Positions 47,300 through 58,236 are shown, numbered from the stretch's first letter. The stretch is 64,000 nt of DNA from Sphagnum compactum (GCA_965153455.1 OZ234494.1:11780001-11844000), one strand, 5' to 3'. Made by a program: numbers and translations. Notes: a model not told the origin generated them from the sequence alone.

Positions 47300-50200
47300 A
47301 TTGTTATAAAATGTTTTCCCCATTACACAATTTCATCTTCCTCATTTGAAATGTATTCATCCCCTTTTCCTTACTTGTGTTAATTAATGTGTACAAGTTG
47401 TTAAGGTTTATTTTCTTGTCAGCCATGACCTCAAAGTTAAGTGGCCAAATCCATGTAACTTTGAACCATGACATTATATTTTTTCTAGTCAATGTTTTAA
47501 CTACCCATCCTATAAAACTTATCTTATCAATTCCATGTAATTGTTATTAACCATATCCTTTTCTTTTGAAAGTTATATTGAAAGGAACTTGCAACAAGTT
47601 CATCTAAACGTTAAAATGTATGTGATATATGTGAAGATAAAGTGATCATATCTAGCCTAAATTCTTGTGCTTGCTCAATTGCATGTAAATCACATGAATT
47701 CCATGCTCATTTAACATTAGCAAGTGTTATTGGTCAAGGAAATTCCACTTAGTACTAACCTCTTGGAATAAGGTATCCATTATTTGAAAAGGAAACTAGT
47801 TGTCCATGTTTATGTTTACATAGCCATACATGTTCTTGGTTTTCATTGTTATATGTAATCATTATTCAACCTCTCCCCCCTAAGATATAAAACATTAACG
47901 AAGATATTCCAATTGTGTTAATAACACAATTGATAATCAATCATTCCCTCAATTTGGGTATCATGTTGCATACTTGGTGCAACCCTTACTTGACCATAAC
48001 CCAAGTTACATTTACTTGCCTACCTATTTGGATTCATGTTTCATTTAATTCCAAATGTGATCTACATTGTAATGATGTTTGTTGTACAAATATTGTGAAT
48101 TGTTGTAAAAGTTATGGTAGGATAATGCAATGAATCCTTGTGTTTGACTAATATTTAGTCCCTTTGCTTAACAAGTGTTTAAATCAAAATGTTGATGCTC
48201 GAACCAATACTGGTAATTATTCCATGGTTCTCCATTCCAAAAAGGTATAATTCTTAGTTTGAATTAAATCTATTATTTTCATCTTTAGCCATTGTAAGGT
48301 AATTAAAAATCCATGTTCATGCATTGCTAAAGTCCAAGCAACCATAACCTAATCTTCTTCCTTTGTTAACACATTAATTAGCCCACATTTCCTAAATTGT
48401 GTTTTGCCATTCAAAAGACCAAAAATAGGTAAAGGGTATGTTCCAATGTCTACTTGCCTTCCTCAATGATGTTGTCCCACTTTCAATTGCATCCATGGCC
48501 TCCTTGAAAATTTTGTTGGTCGATTTGCCTCTCATATCGAATTGGCTACATCTATTAACCCTTCATTATTTGTTTGTTAATTTTGGACCAAAAGGATATG
48601 AAACATTCTCCTTATGGGTGAAAGCATGGTAAAGTAAACTAGAAAAGTACCTTGTAGCATAAATGGAAAGTGGCCATCAAGTAGGTCTTGTTATATTGAA
48701 TTCAAAAATATTATTTACTTTAATGTTTAATTATTTGAAGTTCTTTGACTTTGTTACAGCTAAATTATAAAACCCACATGTTTAAAGCAGGTTTATATAT
48801 ATTCATGAAGATTCAAGTAGATGGGTCAAATCACATTCAAAGGAACCACAAATGTTACTTTACATGAATCTAGCATGTCTTTTTTCCCCAAATTTTTTTT
48901 TTCATACAAATGATTTTTTGAATGATTTTTTTACAACTTGTTATAAAAATTGGTTAGAATTGTTGCAATAAATCATTTGTGAATAAATATGAAGTTGTAA
49001 AAATCTACATATTCCTTGCAGATTTTATGTTTCATTTTGAAAAATGATGATAATTTGAAATCATACCAAAAGAGGTTTATTTTTAAATTTCAATTTAATG
49101 TAATATAAATTACAACTTTGTTTAATTACATCATGTACATTATATCCCATTTATATGTGGCAAAACACTCTTGAAGTTTTGAATTTTTTTGAATTTTCGA
49201 ATGTACATACTTTGAATTTTCAAAGTTTTAAAATTCCACATTTTTGAAATTGTGAATGTTTTTTTAGTGTGTCTAAAAGGTTATTATCATCTCATTTTTA
49301 CTATCATCAACTTATTTTTATTATATGAGTCCTTTGAAAGTCCTTTGTAAAAATGTCATTTTTTTATGACATAAACTTTCATTTTTTAAAGTATTTAATT
49401 AAACCAAAACCTAAAATTGGATCAAATGGATTTTTAATTTGAGTTTGTTGACATCCATGTGTGGTAAATAATAATAATGTGTTATGATTACCATGTTTTC
49501 AAACAGCAAATAAATAAATAAATCTCTAATTTTTTATGATAGAATCTGACATCTAACTCCCTTTGTGGCTCCTTTGAATGTCATTTGACCCAAATATCAC
49601 AACTTGCAAAGTAGATTAAAAATTCAAACACAAGTAGATTAAACATTGGATCTATTGTATTTTTAAATCAATGGCATGTTAAATATACTAATGAATTTTG
49701 AATTTTTTCATAGTAAAATCAAAATATATTTAATGTCTAATATATAAATAGGAATGAACATAATATTAACATGTTAGTTTCATTCCTATTTTGTTACCTA
49801 TTTTTACAATATTATTTTTTTTGAATTTTGTATTCAATTCATCAAAATTCAATGGTAGCATGAAGGCTTCCATAATGAGACTTTTTAAGAAAATTGAACC
49901 TACTTTCTTATGTTTATGTTGAAAATTTATCATATTTAAAATTTGGATTTGGGTAGACATAATTTTTAGTCCACTTTACCATGCTTGGATTTTTGTCCTG
50001 TGATAGCTCATCCTATTGCCACCTACAAATTGCATGTTCAAGATCATTATGATCTAGATCCTTTTGGCCCTAGCCTCTAACACATTGGAAGTGTGCAATT
50101 TAGCCTTATAAGATACATGTATTGAATTTCCTACATTTGCCCCAATAATTTAAAAAATGTGTAAGGTTAAAGTATGTGTTAAATGCATATGCTTCTAGTT

Positions 50201-50690
50201 TTTGTGAAGACTCAATGAAAGCACATGATTCCTTAAAGTCATCCCAATTTATGTAAGTTGTTGGTGTGTAAATTAAACTACGATCTCTTAAAGCTTGTGG
50301 AACTTTTTTTTTTTGGAATTTCTTAGATGATACGTAGGAACTACTAATCTTTGCACCCATATAATTTTTTTTTGAAATTTTGATTGTAAAGTTCATTAAT
50401 TTATTGTAGCCCCTCCTATATGATCTTTTGATTTTACCTCTAAATCTTGTTCTTGTGGCTCCTTTTTTATTATTGTCAAGTTGATTGTGTTTATCTTGTT
50501 CTACTTTCTTGAGGTTTAATTTGTGTTGGTCTAATGTTACTTTGACATATGGTCTTTGTTACTCTACCCCATTTGCTTTCAAATCTAAGTTATTACCTTC
50601 ATCTTTGTACTTCAACATTTTTGCACTAAGACATAGGATTTTTGGGAAGGATTGGAGCTTGTCACTTGTACTACTCGGTAGTTTTGACAT
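47300..50690 (-). pseudogene. Pogo-like (DDE_1 family) transposase, decayed copy 2
   Basis: Homologous to 19271-21194 and in the same orientation. The N-terminal part starts at an ATG at 50690 (MSKLPSSTSDKLQSFPK) and continues through 50396-50106 with WDDFKESCAF and FNLTHFLNYW, parallel to LAQFLIYW in copy 1. The helix-turn-helix region lies near 48380-48530: KEAMDAIESGTTSLRKASRH, then HWNIP, LNGKTQFRKCG and VLTKEED. The DDE region lies near 47600-47950, read as RTCMAM, TTSFLFK and AIEQAQEFRLDMITLSSHIS, with stops and frameshifts between. Compared with copy 1, about 1.2 kb extra separates the N-terminal piece from the helix-turn-helix, explained by the insertion at 48622-49986. The element is inactive. 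Confidence 0.75.
48622..49986. mobile_element. Nested AT-rich insertion with 20-bp terminal inverted repeats
   Basis: AAGCATGGTAAAGTAAACTA (48622-48641) is matched by the reverse complement of TAGTCCACTTTACCATGCTT (49967-49986) at 18 of 20 positions. The 1365-bp interval is AT-rich, lacks recognisable coding sequence and sits inside the pogo-like copy, at a place where the sister copy at 20 kb has no equivalent sequence. A non-autonomous DNA transposon is the simplest reading. A target duplication is not clear. Confidence 0.5.
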
Positions 50691-50699
50691 GCTAAAAGA

Positions 50700-52105
50700 A
50701 TAATTGAGAGCAATAGAGTTGTAAAGTTGAATTTCATATTATTCTAGGTATTCCCCAAAACCTTATAAACTTGATGATGTTGTTTTGGTGAGAAACCATT
50801 GTGCCAAAAATTGGTGGGAATTTGGAAGTTTTCCTTCAATAATGTGTTGATTTGAAAATCCAGAGGATTTTGCAATGCTTAATTAGGGATCTCATTTTGT
50901 GCATTAGATTATAGTTAAGGTTGTCACATTTATGGTTAATTGTGTGTTGATTAACATGACACATAAACCCCCATCATAAAACTATTTTTCCCACACCAAA
51001 CATGGGCTTCTATAAAACCATCCCAACTCATTCATGTAATCAAACACTAAAAATACATGCTTTAATTTGATTTCTTTTCATTTTTGTGTTCAATTCAATG
51101 TCCATCACCAAGATTATTTTTCACCCCAAACTTTGGGTTCTATAAAATCAACCCAAATCATTCCCATAACCAAACATTAAAAGTAACCCTCTATCACAAG
51201 TCATATATATTGATATTTGTTTATTTTTGTTGTTGCGGTCAATTCACTCCCCATCACTAAACATTATCACACTTTAAGGTGGCCTTATTTATGTGCATAT
51301 ATGCCTAAGTTTACTCTTATGGTCAAACATGAAAATTTGGTCAAATGCACTAAAATTTTATAACACAATTGTTCACACATGAGCATTTGGTCATAAACAA
51401 TATCTACAACATTTATGATATCTACACTCGCTAGGCATTGGGTGAAAGATTTATATTTGGTGATGGACCCTTTTACCCTACTTTCAATTCCCCAGGTTTT
51501 TCATAAATCTTGATGTCTAATACATTACAATATTGAACAATTGCCAAGATGGAACCCATGTATATAGAGATTGGTCCTAGTATCAAAGAACCAACTAAAC
51601 TAGTATGACCTAAAACAATATTAGCCTTGTATTAATACCTATCTTGTAGGGATATGATATATTACCAATTTAATATTAGGGCTGGATTAATATTGATATC
51701 AAGTATTTACATGTCACATACCCAACCAAAAATCAACCTTGGACCTTGATACTAGGACCAAACTATTATGTATTTTTCTAAAAATGTAATACTAGTACCA
51801 AGCATTATGAAAGTTTATTTTAATTCAATACTATTATCATGCTACTATAAATTTTTTAGAAATTTTACCAATACCCATTAATATGTTCAAAAGTTGATAC
51901 CCATCATATTTTACCCATCAACCTTCTTATAAATATTGTTTTACATATTCCCATGATCAAAGTGGATACATAGTTCCAAACCTTTTGTAATATTTTTGTT
52001 ACATAATCATAATTGGAATAGTGGTCATAATTAATATAGAATATGTAATTGCAATGTTAGCCACAATGCTATGAATATGATACAATATATTTCCAAGAAT
52101 GTATA
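50700..52105. other. AT-rich spacer
   Basis: No gene is recognised. Diverged duplicated phrases occur (ATTTTTCMCMCCAAACHTGGG, TTCTATAAAACCATCCCAA near 50980-51030 and again at 51110-51150). Confidence 0.45.
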
Positions 52106-52106
52106 G

Positions 52107-52747
52107 GAATTTGATCATTTTTGGAATAGATTCAAGAATGAACAAACTTTTTTGCATTGACATATGTTATTAATGAAATTAGAACCTTGTGTAGTTTACT
52201 GTGATGTTTTGAGAAATGCAATGGGAAACACATTCTTTCAATTTGAAGAGGATGGTGATGATCATTTCATTCTTTTTACTAGTAGACAATTGATTGTTAT
52301 AGAGAAGAATTACATGATAAATGAACAGAAAGGTCTTTGTAATCATCTTCTTGTTGAAAAAGTTTCATCATTATTTGTCAAAGTAAAAAGCCAAGGTTAT
52401 GATTAACCACAACGCATTCACATACTTTGTCAATAAATTCAACCCAAGTCAAAGGCTTGCATGATGTTTGTTGTTAATGGAAAAGTTTGAACTCAAGATT
52501 GTTCATTATTCAAAAAGGCACCATGGGAATGTGCATGGCCTTTCAAAGGTGCTTGAATTGGAGATCTTTAGAAGATGATGAGTTCCCATACTCTAATTTT
52601 ACAAACATTAATGTGGAAGAGACATTAAAAAAATACCAAAACATCATTCAATACTTGGATGGCATGAAGTTTCTAACATGGGTTATGAAATTAATTAACG
52701 AAGACAAGGATTATGCACAAGATTTGAAACTATTCAATCCTTGGTAA
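52107..52747 (+). pseudogene. Ty3/gypsy RNase H region fragment (degraded)
   Basis: The plus strand encodes a recognisable retrotransposon RNase H segment in several frames. CVVYCDVLRNAMGNTF carries the first catalytic Asp (52188 onward), followed by HFILFTSRQLIVIEKNY. In another frame come KKFHHYLSK and NHNAFTYFVNKFNPSQRLA, then FELKIVHYSKRHHGNVHGLS. Further on, EFPYSNFTNINVEETLKKY and IIQYLDGMKF match the spacer that precedes the integrase zinc finger. At least two frameshifts and several stops interrupt it, and TGA replaces the usual Trp after QRLA. No LTRs, gag, protease or integrase core were found nearby, so this is an isolated relic. Confidence 0.8.
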
Positions 52748-52847
52748 TCAATTATATCATGAAAGGAAATATGGTGAATGAATAATGTAGTAGGAGGAAA
52801 TGATTTTCATTGATCATTGCAATAATTTCCTAATGAGTTATAAAAAT

Positions 52848-52922
52848 ATATGTCAATGTTGAGGAGTTTGTTCCTTCTTGAATCTATTTCAAGAATGATC
52901 AAACTCCTTTACATTGACATAT
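52848..52922. repeat. 35-bp-stem imperfect hairpin
   Basis: ATATGTCAATGTTGAGGAGT TTGTTCCTTCTTGAA (52848-52882) pairs with 52888-52922 at 31 of 35 positions around a 5-nt loop. Its right arm is repeated at 52129-52174, on the other side of the Ty3/gypsy fragment. Confidence 0.85.
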
Positions 52923-53697
52923 GCTATTAATATATTTCCACAAATTACAACAATATAACAATATTCCCTCTTCACAATTCTATGAATATAGACTTGTGTT
53001 TTAGCATTGGAACTAAAAATGTGGAATTGAAGTAGGTTAACTAAACCAAGATTGAGTAATTCATTACACAACCATGTAAACCTATGTTTTATTTTTGCAA
53101 CATCACCACCTTATGTGGGAATCTCTTATTCCATAACAATAACGTCAATAAACCTTTTTACAAAAGCCAACCTTTATTATCATGTTACATATGCTCCCAA
53201 GTCAAATGCTAAACCATTCCACATTCATTTTTTAAATACAAAAGGAAAAGGAACCATAGCAATTGCAATCATAATTAAGGTGAGGATTATTCCAATTGGC
53301 AACTACTATTATGATTACAACTTGTACTATTCCAATTACAACTACTATATTGATTGTGACCATGAATGTACCCCTATAATGAATGAAGAATGGAATGATA
53401 TATTATGCCATGCACATTCCATTTGATTCATCCATCCATGATTACATCAATGAATGACATAAAATAAACTTAGGTTTTTTCTCATAAGCCTAATGATTGT
53501 TTCATTTATGTGGATGTGATCGGCAATATGTTGTAAATGCAAATCAAGGATGAAAAACCTCAATGATGATGGCACATAGGTCATGGTTTATGAAACATGT
53601 TTTTATAAACAATGTTTCATTTAATTCAAACATGACCTTTCCAATCATGTTATAAACATTCAAAAATATTTGAGAATCCCAAATAATGGTTCATTCC
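52923..53697. other. AT-rich spacer
   Basis: The 124-codon plus frame at 53052-53426 is Tyr/Asn/Ile-rich and shows no domain. It probably reflects AT-rich composition. Confidence 0.45.
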
Positions 53698-53719
53698 ACT
53701 TACTTACTTACTTACTTAC
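53698..53719 (-). repeat. (TAAG)n 3' tail of the LINE
   Basis: Five ACTT units on the plus strand, i.e. (TAAG)n read along the element. A short tandem repeat at the 3' end in place of poly-A is typical of several LINE clades and marks the element's end here. Confidence 0.75.
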
Positions 53720-53775
53720 AATTTAGCGTCATTAAGTGGGCCAAACAGCGCCCGGGCCAGAAAGCCCAATTGACA

Positions 53776-54473
53776 TTAAGTCTGATGAAGCAATTCAGAT
53801 CTAACCGTCTGACATTGCACTAAAAATCTAGCAAGGATGCCTTGCTGCTGACAGCTCAACAATTCAGCCAAAGGTGTGATGGCAGTTAGTGGCAATGAAC
53901 CTCTAAACCTCTCTCGAACACTTTGATAGGCAGGGCAAACCAACAAGAAGTGGTCCTCATCCTCAACCGCACCCAAGTTGCACAATTTGCAATAACGCTG
54001 CTGCACAGGCACCTTCACTGGCTTGACTTGCCTTCCGAGCTCAATTTGCAGCTTGTGATTCGCACAACGAAAACGTGCCAAGCTTCTCCTAAACGTGCAT
54101 TGTTTACCCTGGAGAGGTATTCTTTGTACCCATATTGTGCTGAGCTATTCAACCCCATATAGGCTCTCACCTTGCTGGAGTCAGCTGTAGCCACTTGATG
54201 GTGTACAATGTATTGCCTTTCAACCAACTGCTTGAGGCGAGCACATGGTGGCAGCTGATCGCTATCGATGCACAAATTGTACGTCGACAGTCGTTCATCT
54301 ACTTGTGCTAGCCAGCAAGCAGGCAATCGACTCTTTCTACCCACAGCATTCTAATTCCCGAGTAAGACTTTTCGCCTGGCTGCAAGCAACTACAGCTGTA
54401 CATCATAAGCTAGCCTGAGCATGCGATCTGAGTCTACCTCAGAACTGACACGTGAGAGAAAGCGCATGGTCTG
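53776..54473 (-). pseudogene. LINE ORF2 C-terminal region with Cys/His motif, frameshifted
   Basis: Continuing in the reverse transcriptase frame: TMRFLSRVSSEVDSDRMLRL, a TAG at 54390, LLAARRKVLLGN, a TAG at 54351, then an open stretch (54344-54085) with LPACWLAQVDERLSTYNLCI. A frameshift near 54085 moves the sense to 54081-53776, where RFRCANHKLQIELGRQVK precedes a C-x2-C-x9-H-x4-C motif (from RYCKLCN to LLVCPAY), the zinc-knuckle-like end of many LINE ORF2 proteins. The terminal stop is a TAA at 53776. Confidence 0.85.
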
Positions 54474-56021
54474 TTACCACCAAAATATTTCTAGGGGAAA
54501 CCTGCCAAACTCTGCCAGCACGATGTAACTGGATGTCGTGGTGCTGACCCCCAGCGACGACTTCAGAAAAGCCTGATGAACCACCTCTAACTGTTCGCGT
54601 GCCATGTGGTCTGACCATACTTCACACCCATAGCTAAGCACTGGTTTGACTAGTGCATCAAACAGCTGGCATTGTAATGCTGGATCAAAGATGCGCAGCT
54701 CTGCGCATCTGCGCCGCAATGCAAAAACTGCCTTTTTCCCTGACATTACTAACCGCTGTATTGTAGCTTGCATACCTTTTGTGCCATGCAGCTCAACACC
54801 TAGATACTTGAAAGAGTTTAGTTGCTCTATAGTTTCGCCCTCATACTGAAAAGCCTGACACACAGACTTGCGTGCTTCAAACACAACAACCTTGGTTTTC
54901 TTGACATTCACAGTCAACTGACGCTCACCGCAAAAAGCTTGCAAGACATCTAGTTGCTTCTGCAATCCAGCAGGAGTGTGTGACATGAGAGCTAACTCGT
55001 TTGCATATAGAAGCAAGCGAACAGTTAGCTGTCCCAACATTGGTGGTGCGTCACCCTCCAAAGCATTTAGCCGTTTCTCTAGGCCATCTATGAAGAGGCC
55101 AAACAGGAGCGGGCTGAGGGGGCATCCTTGCTTCACTCCGATGTGGCAGAGGAAAGTGGGCGTGAGCCCCTCTTTTGGATGGTGCAGGCAGGCCTGGTCT
55201 TGACGGTACATGGAGCGCAAGCACTCCAGTATCCGCCCACTGATGCCAAGTCCCTCCAGCACCTGCCACAACAGGTCCCTTGGTACTGTATCAAAGGCTT
55301 TTTTGAAGTCCACAAAACAAGTGTATAGCTTTTTTTTCTGAAATCTGGCTTGTTCGGTCATAGTGCGAAGAATAAACAAGTTATCTGTTGTCCTAAAGTC
55401 CTTTCTGAAACCAGCCTGTCCCTTTGCACGTGAATCATTGGTCTCCGCCCATTGACTGATGCGGGACTCAAGAATCATTGCAAACACCTTGGCTAAGACT
55501 GGTCCTACTGTGATCCCCCTATAATTATACAGTGCATGTATGATCCCAACAGAGAGTGATTCACAATAGCCCTCATGCAGTATTTTGTTAAAAGCAATCA
55601 ATAGTGGTTGCTGCAGGGCAACAGCCGCATCCAAAAGGAACTCTGGTTTGATGCCATCAATGCCTGCAGCTTTGTGTCGTTTTAGCTTTTTGAACGCTTG
55701 CTGTACTTCAACTAGTGTGATGTCAACATTCAACTGTTCGCAATCAATACCATTGGGTGGAAAGGAGATCACCTGGGCTTGAATAGCGGCACCTGCCACA
55801 GCTCCTGCTGTGGCTGGTGCCGCCGGAGGCTGCAGTAGTTGCTAGAAGCCATCCCTGAGCGCTTCGTTGGTGATGCCATTGACACCCTCAGTGGGCTTGC
55901 GGTACCGCTTCCAGAATGCTGCAGGATCTGCCTTCGCTAAACCACATAGCTGCTTAGCCTTGAGCACATCATAAGCACGTTTCTTCCTTTTGTACAATTG
56001 TTTCATTTGCTTAAGTCTGAC
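54474..56021 (-). pseudogene. LINE ORF2 reverse transcriptase domain, catalytically altered
   Basis: After the linker (QLYKRKKRAYDVLKAKQLC, then a TAG at 55842) comes a 441-codon open stretch. Visible reverse transcriptase blocks are HKAAGIDGIKPEFL, NYRGITVGPVLAKVFAMILE, QAGFRKDFRTTDNLFILRTM, the catalytic TCFVDFKKAFDTVPRDLLW, GVKQGCPLSPLLFGLFIDGL, LLLYANELALMSH and FKYLGVELHGT. The usual YADD box reads YANE (54996-55007), so both Asp of the active-site pair are replaced. Just before NYRGITVG a few residues appear to be missing compared with other LINEs. It ends at a TAA after PLEIFWW, beyond which the same frame continues. Confidence 0.9.
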
Positions 56022-57212
56022 CTACCTATCTGGGTGTACATGTGACAATTTAGCAAATTGGCTTTTGGTCTGGCGACATTCTGTGTCAAACCAGGGTTTG
56101 TGGCTGTGCTTTATTGCTTTTCCTAAGGCCACTTGTCTATTTCTAAACACTTTTTCTGCAGATTGTGTGATGCACTGTTGTAATAGATTGACTATTGTTT
56201 GTACGTCAGATGCATCAAGTACATCTGAGCTTGCCCAGACACCGATGTTATGATGTACATTCCTGCTAAACTCTGCTGCTTTGGCAGTGTCATATTTAAA
56301 ACGTGTTAGGTGTTTGATCGCCTTTTGCTGAACAGGAGGGGGTTGCCACTGCTGTGTGATTGTAAGTACCAATGGTTTATGATCAGAGTGCGCATCTTTG
56401 TGACCTGAGTACTTTTCATCGCAGTTAACCTCTAAATGCTTGACACCCTCTAATTGGTCAGCTGTCGTAAGAAAATAGTCCACAGTGCTAAAACCTTTAT
56501 TGGATAGGCATGTGTACTCCCCTTATATGTCTCCTGGTGTGCGGCCATTGAGGATGAACAGCCCAGTAGTTCTGCAGAGATCCAGGAGCTCACGATGCCA
56601 GCTAGTCGTGACAGTGTCGCGGTTCTGGCGCTCCAGAATATCGTTGGGCAGGGTGTCCTTAATGGCATGTGGCACCAGCAGCACATCTGCTAGTTGACTG
56701 TAATCAATGAAGTCAGTGTTTGTGCCTGTCCTTGCATTGAAATCCCCAGCAAGAAGCACACCGCCTAAGCTCATGGCTTTTCCAACCTCTTGGCATATGT
56801 GTTCAAACAGGCTGCTGTCCACATATGGCGAGCCTTGTGGAACAGCATATACTATGCACAGGAACAAAGGCCTTTTGAAAGCATTGCCCAAGCGCAGCCA
56901 AATCCTAGTCCCATCCCTTGCAGTCTTCCAAACAGCAGTACTATTTGCCCATGTTTCCCTGACTAGTACCGCAATGCCTCCACTGTGCTTTCGAACGACA
57001 CCCTGTGTAGTCACAGGCCTGGTAACATCAAAACAGCAGAACCCCGGTAGGGCCGGGAATGTATCGCCCGGAAAGTGATGTGTTTCTGTCAAAGCAACAA
57101 CGTCAACATGTTGAAATAGGTCAAGCAGATGTTCATGTGTTTCTAGCTTTGTGATAGCGGCCCCATGGATGTTCCACAAGCACACGCGCAAGTGTCTCTG
57201 GCCCCCGCCCCC
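56022..57212 (-). pseudogene. LINE ORF2 endonuclease domain, interrupted by one TAA
   Basis: Apurinic/apyrimidinic-like endonuclease that nicks target DNA. RVCLWNIHGAA carries the Asn, LTETHHFPG the Glu, LLAGDFNARTG the Asp/Asn pair, and SDHKPLVLTI the terminal Asp-His. The first open segment (57191-56523) ends at a TAA after GRTPGDI, and the second (56483-56022) ends at a TAG after SHVHPDR. No ATG lies near the start of the domain: it follows the ORF1 TAG at 57213 in the same frame, with a Gly-rich bridge (GGGGQRHL). Confidence 0.85.
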
Positions 57213-58079
57213 CTATGCAGTAGGAGAGTTTACGACTTTGTGGTTGATATAGAGATCGGCCCCACGCCAGTTGACCCGTTCGCCAGCCTCTTTGGCCTCC
57301 TTGAAGGTGGCCCAAGCAGCTCGTTTCTAGGCCTGCTAAGCGGGAGTCAGGTCCTTGTCGAGCCCAAGCTGAGTGCCCTGCAGGCCTTTGCGATTGCGCA
57401 GCACCGTGAGTTTGTCGTGTACCGATGCCAGCGTGATGATGACTGCCGGTGCCTTGTCAGTGGCCTTATCGGGTCGCCCCGACGACATCTGCCGGTGCAC
57501 CTTCTGCACCTGCACACGGTCAGCAACCTTCAGCCTGTCGAACAGCTTTGTCTGCACCAACTCCATAAGTTGTTTTGAGGTTTCCCCCTTGCTCATGGTT
57601 AACTCGGTGACCCAGATGTTTGCCTCCCTGGCCTTGACCAGGTCAGCATCCGTTGCCCGGTCCACCTTGTTGGCAACCTTGTCAACCTTCCTGCCCACAA
57701 CCTCCTTCCACTTCTCCCCACTGTCCTGCATGGTATCAAAACTCTTAGCCATCGCATCTACTTTATTTTGCAGCTTTTCGACTTGGCCAATAACGGCCAC
57801 AATCTTAGCTTCCATTACTGGAGCCAGAATGTTTTCCGCAACCTGCTCCATAGTGACCTCAATAGCATTGTGCACATCCTGTTTCGTCACCACATCGGCC
57901 CTAGGGACCATGAGATGGTTAACGATGGCTGTTGCAGCGGCTACCTTGCCGGTCTTGGCAGGCTTGAGGTTGTAGCGTGTACAGAGTGCCTAGAGTTCAG
58001 CCGCCTGCATCTCCATGATCGTTAACAAGTCCTTGTTCCATTCCCATGCTTTAGCGTCGAAAACCGTGGCATTCGTCAT
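57213..58079 (-). pseudogene. LINE ORF1 (RNA-binding/coiled-coil type), with three premature TAG stops
   Basis: The frame opens at the ATG at 58079 (MTNATVFDAKAWEWNKD) and runs 288 codons to a TAG at 57213. TAG also occurs at codons 30, 248 and 251. Residues ~75-150 contain long amphipathic helical sequence (VEKLQNKVDAMAKSFDT, KWKEVVGRKVDKVANKVDR) likely to form a coiled coil, followed by an RNA-binding-like region (ANIWVTELTMSKGETSKQLM, VQVQKVHRQMSS). The C-terminus KRAAWATFKEAKEAGERVNW continues after the second and third TAG. ORF1 proteins of LINEs bind element RNA. A telomere-like GGGTTTAGGGTTTAG lies four bases upstream of the start codon. Confidence 0.8.
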
Positions 58080-58082
58080 TTT

Positions 58083-58100
58083 CTAAACCCTAAACCCTAA
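58083..58100 (+). promoter_or_regulatory. Telobox-like (CCCTAAA)n at the LINE ORF1 start
   Basis: CTAAACCCTAAACCCTAA on the plus strand, i.e. TTAGGGTTTAGGGTTTAG read toward the ATG at 58079. Teloboxes (AAACCCTA) act as promoter elements near the transcription start of many plant translation-related genes. Here the motif could belong to the element's internal promoter or be a relic of insertion next to telomere-like DNA. Confidence 0.6.
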
Positions 58101-58236
58101 AAACCGTAACCTAAATACGCATTAAGTTCACCATAATAACCTGCCAAAGGTTGTGTATCTGCAGACTCAGCAAGAATCACATCACTCAAGAGCTCAAAAG
58201 CACTTACATCATCACCCTTATTGAATTTTCAGAGAC

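Larger units (their letters stand above)
53698..58106 (-). mobile_element. Non-LTR retrotransposon (LINE), nearly full length, inactive
   Basis: About 4.4 kb on the minus strand: 5' leader, ORF1, endonuclease, reverse transcriptase, C-terminal Cys/His motif, 3' UTR and (TAAG)n tail. Its base composition is clearly less AT-rich than the flanks. ORF1 through the C-terminal domain share one reading frame from 58079 to about 54085, interrupted by stops at 57990, 57336, 57327, 57213, 56523, 56022, 55842, 54474, 54390 and 54351 (leftmost base given). A single frameshift near 54085 precedes the last domain. The right boundary (5' end) is uncertain and may extend into the GC-rich patch up to ~58.9 kb. 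No clear target duplication was found. Confidence 0.9.

Noticed and set aside
55051-55328. Plus-strand and alternative minus-strand frames inside the LINE
   Set aside because: They are shadows of the reverse transcriptase frame in less AT-rich DNA.
53776-58079. TAG and TAA might be reassigned to glutamine, as in some ulvophyte green algae, making the LINE intact
   Set aside because: The Sec14-like gene encodes Gln only with CAG/CAA, has no internal TAG or TAA in 437 codons and itself ends in TAG. One pogo-copy stop falls where Trp is expected, and the gypsy fragment has TGA in place of Trp. The LINE also has a frameshift and an altered active site. Ordinary decay explains all of this.
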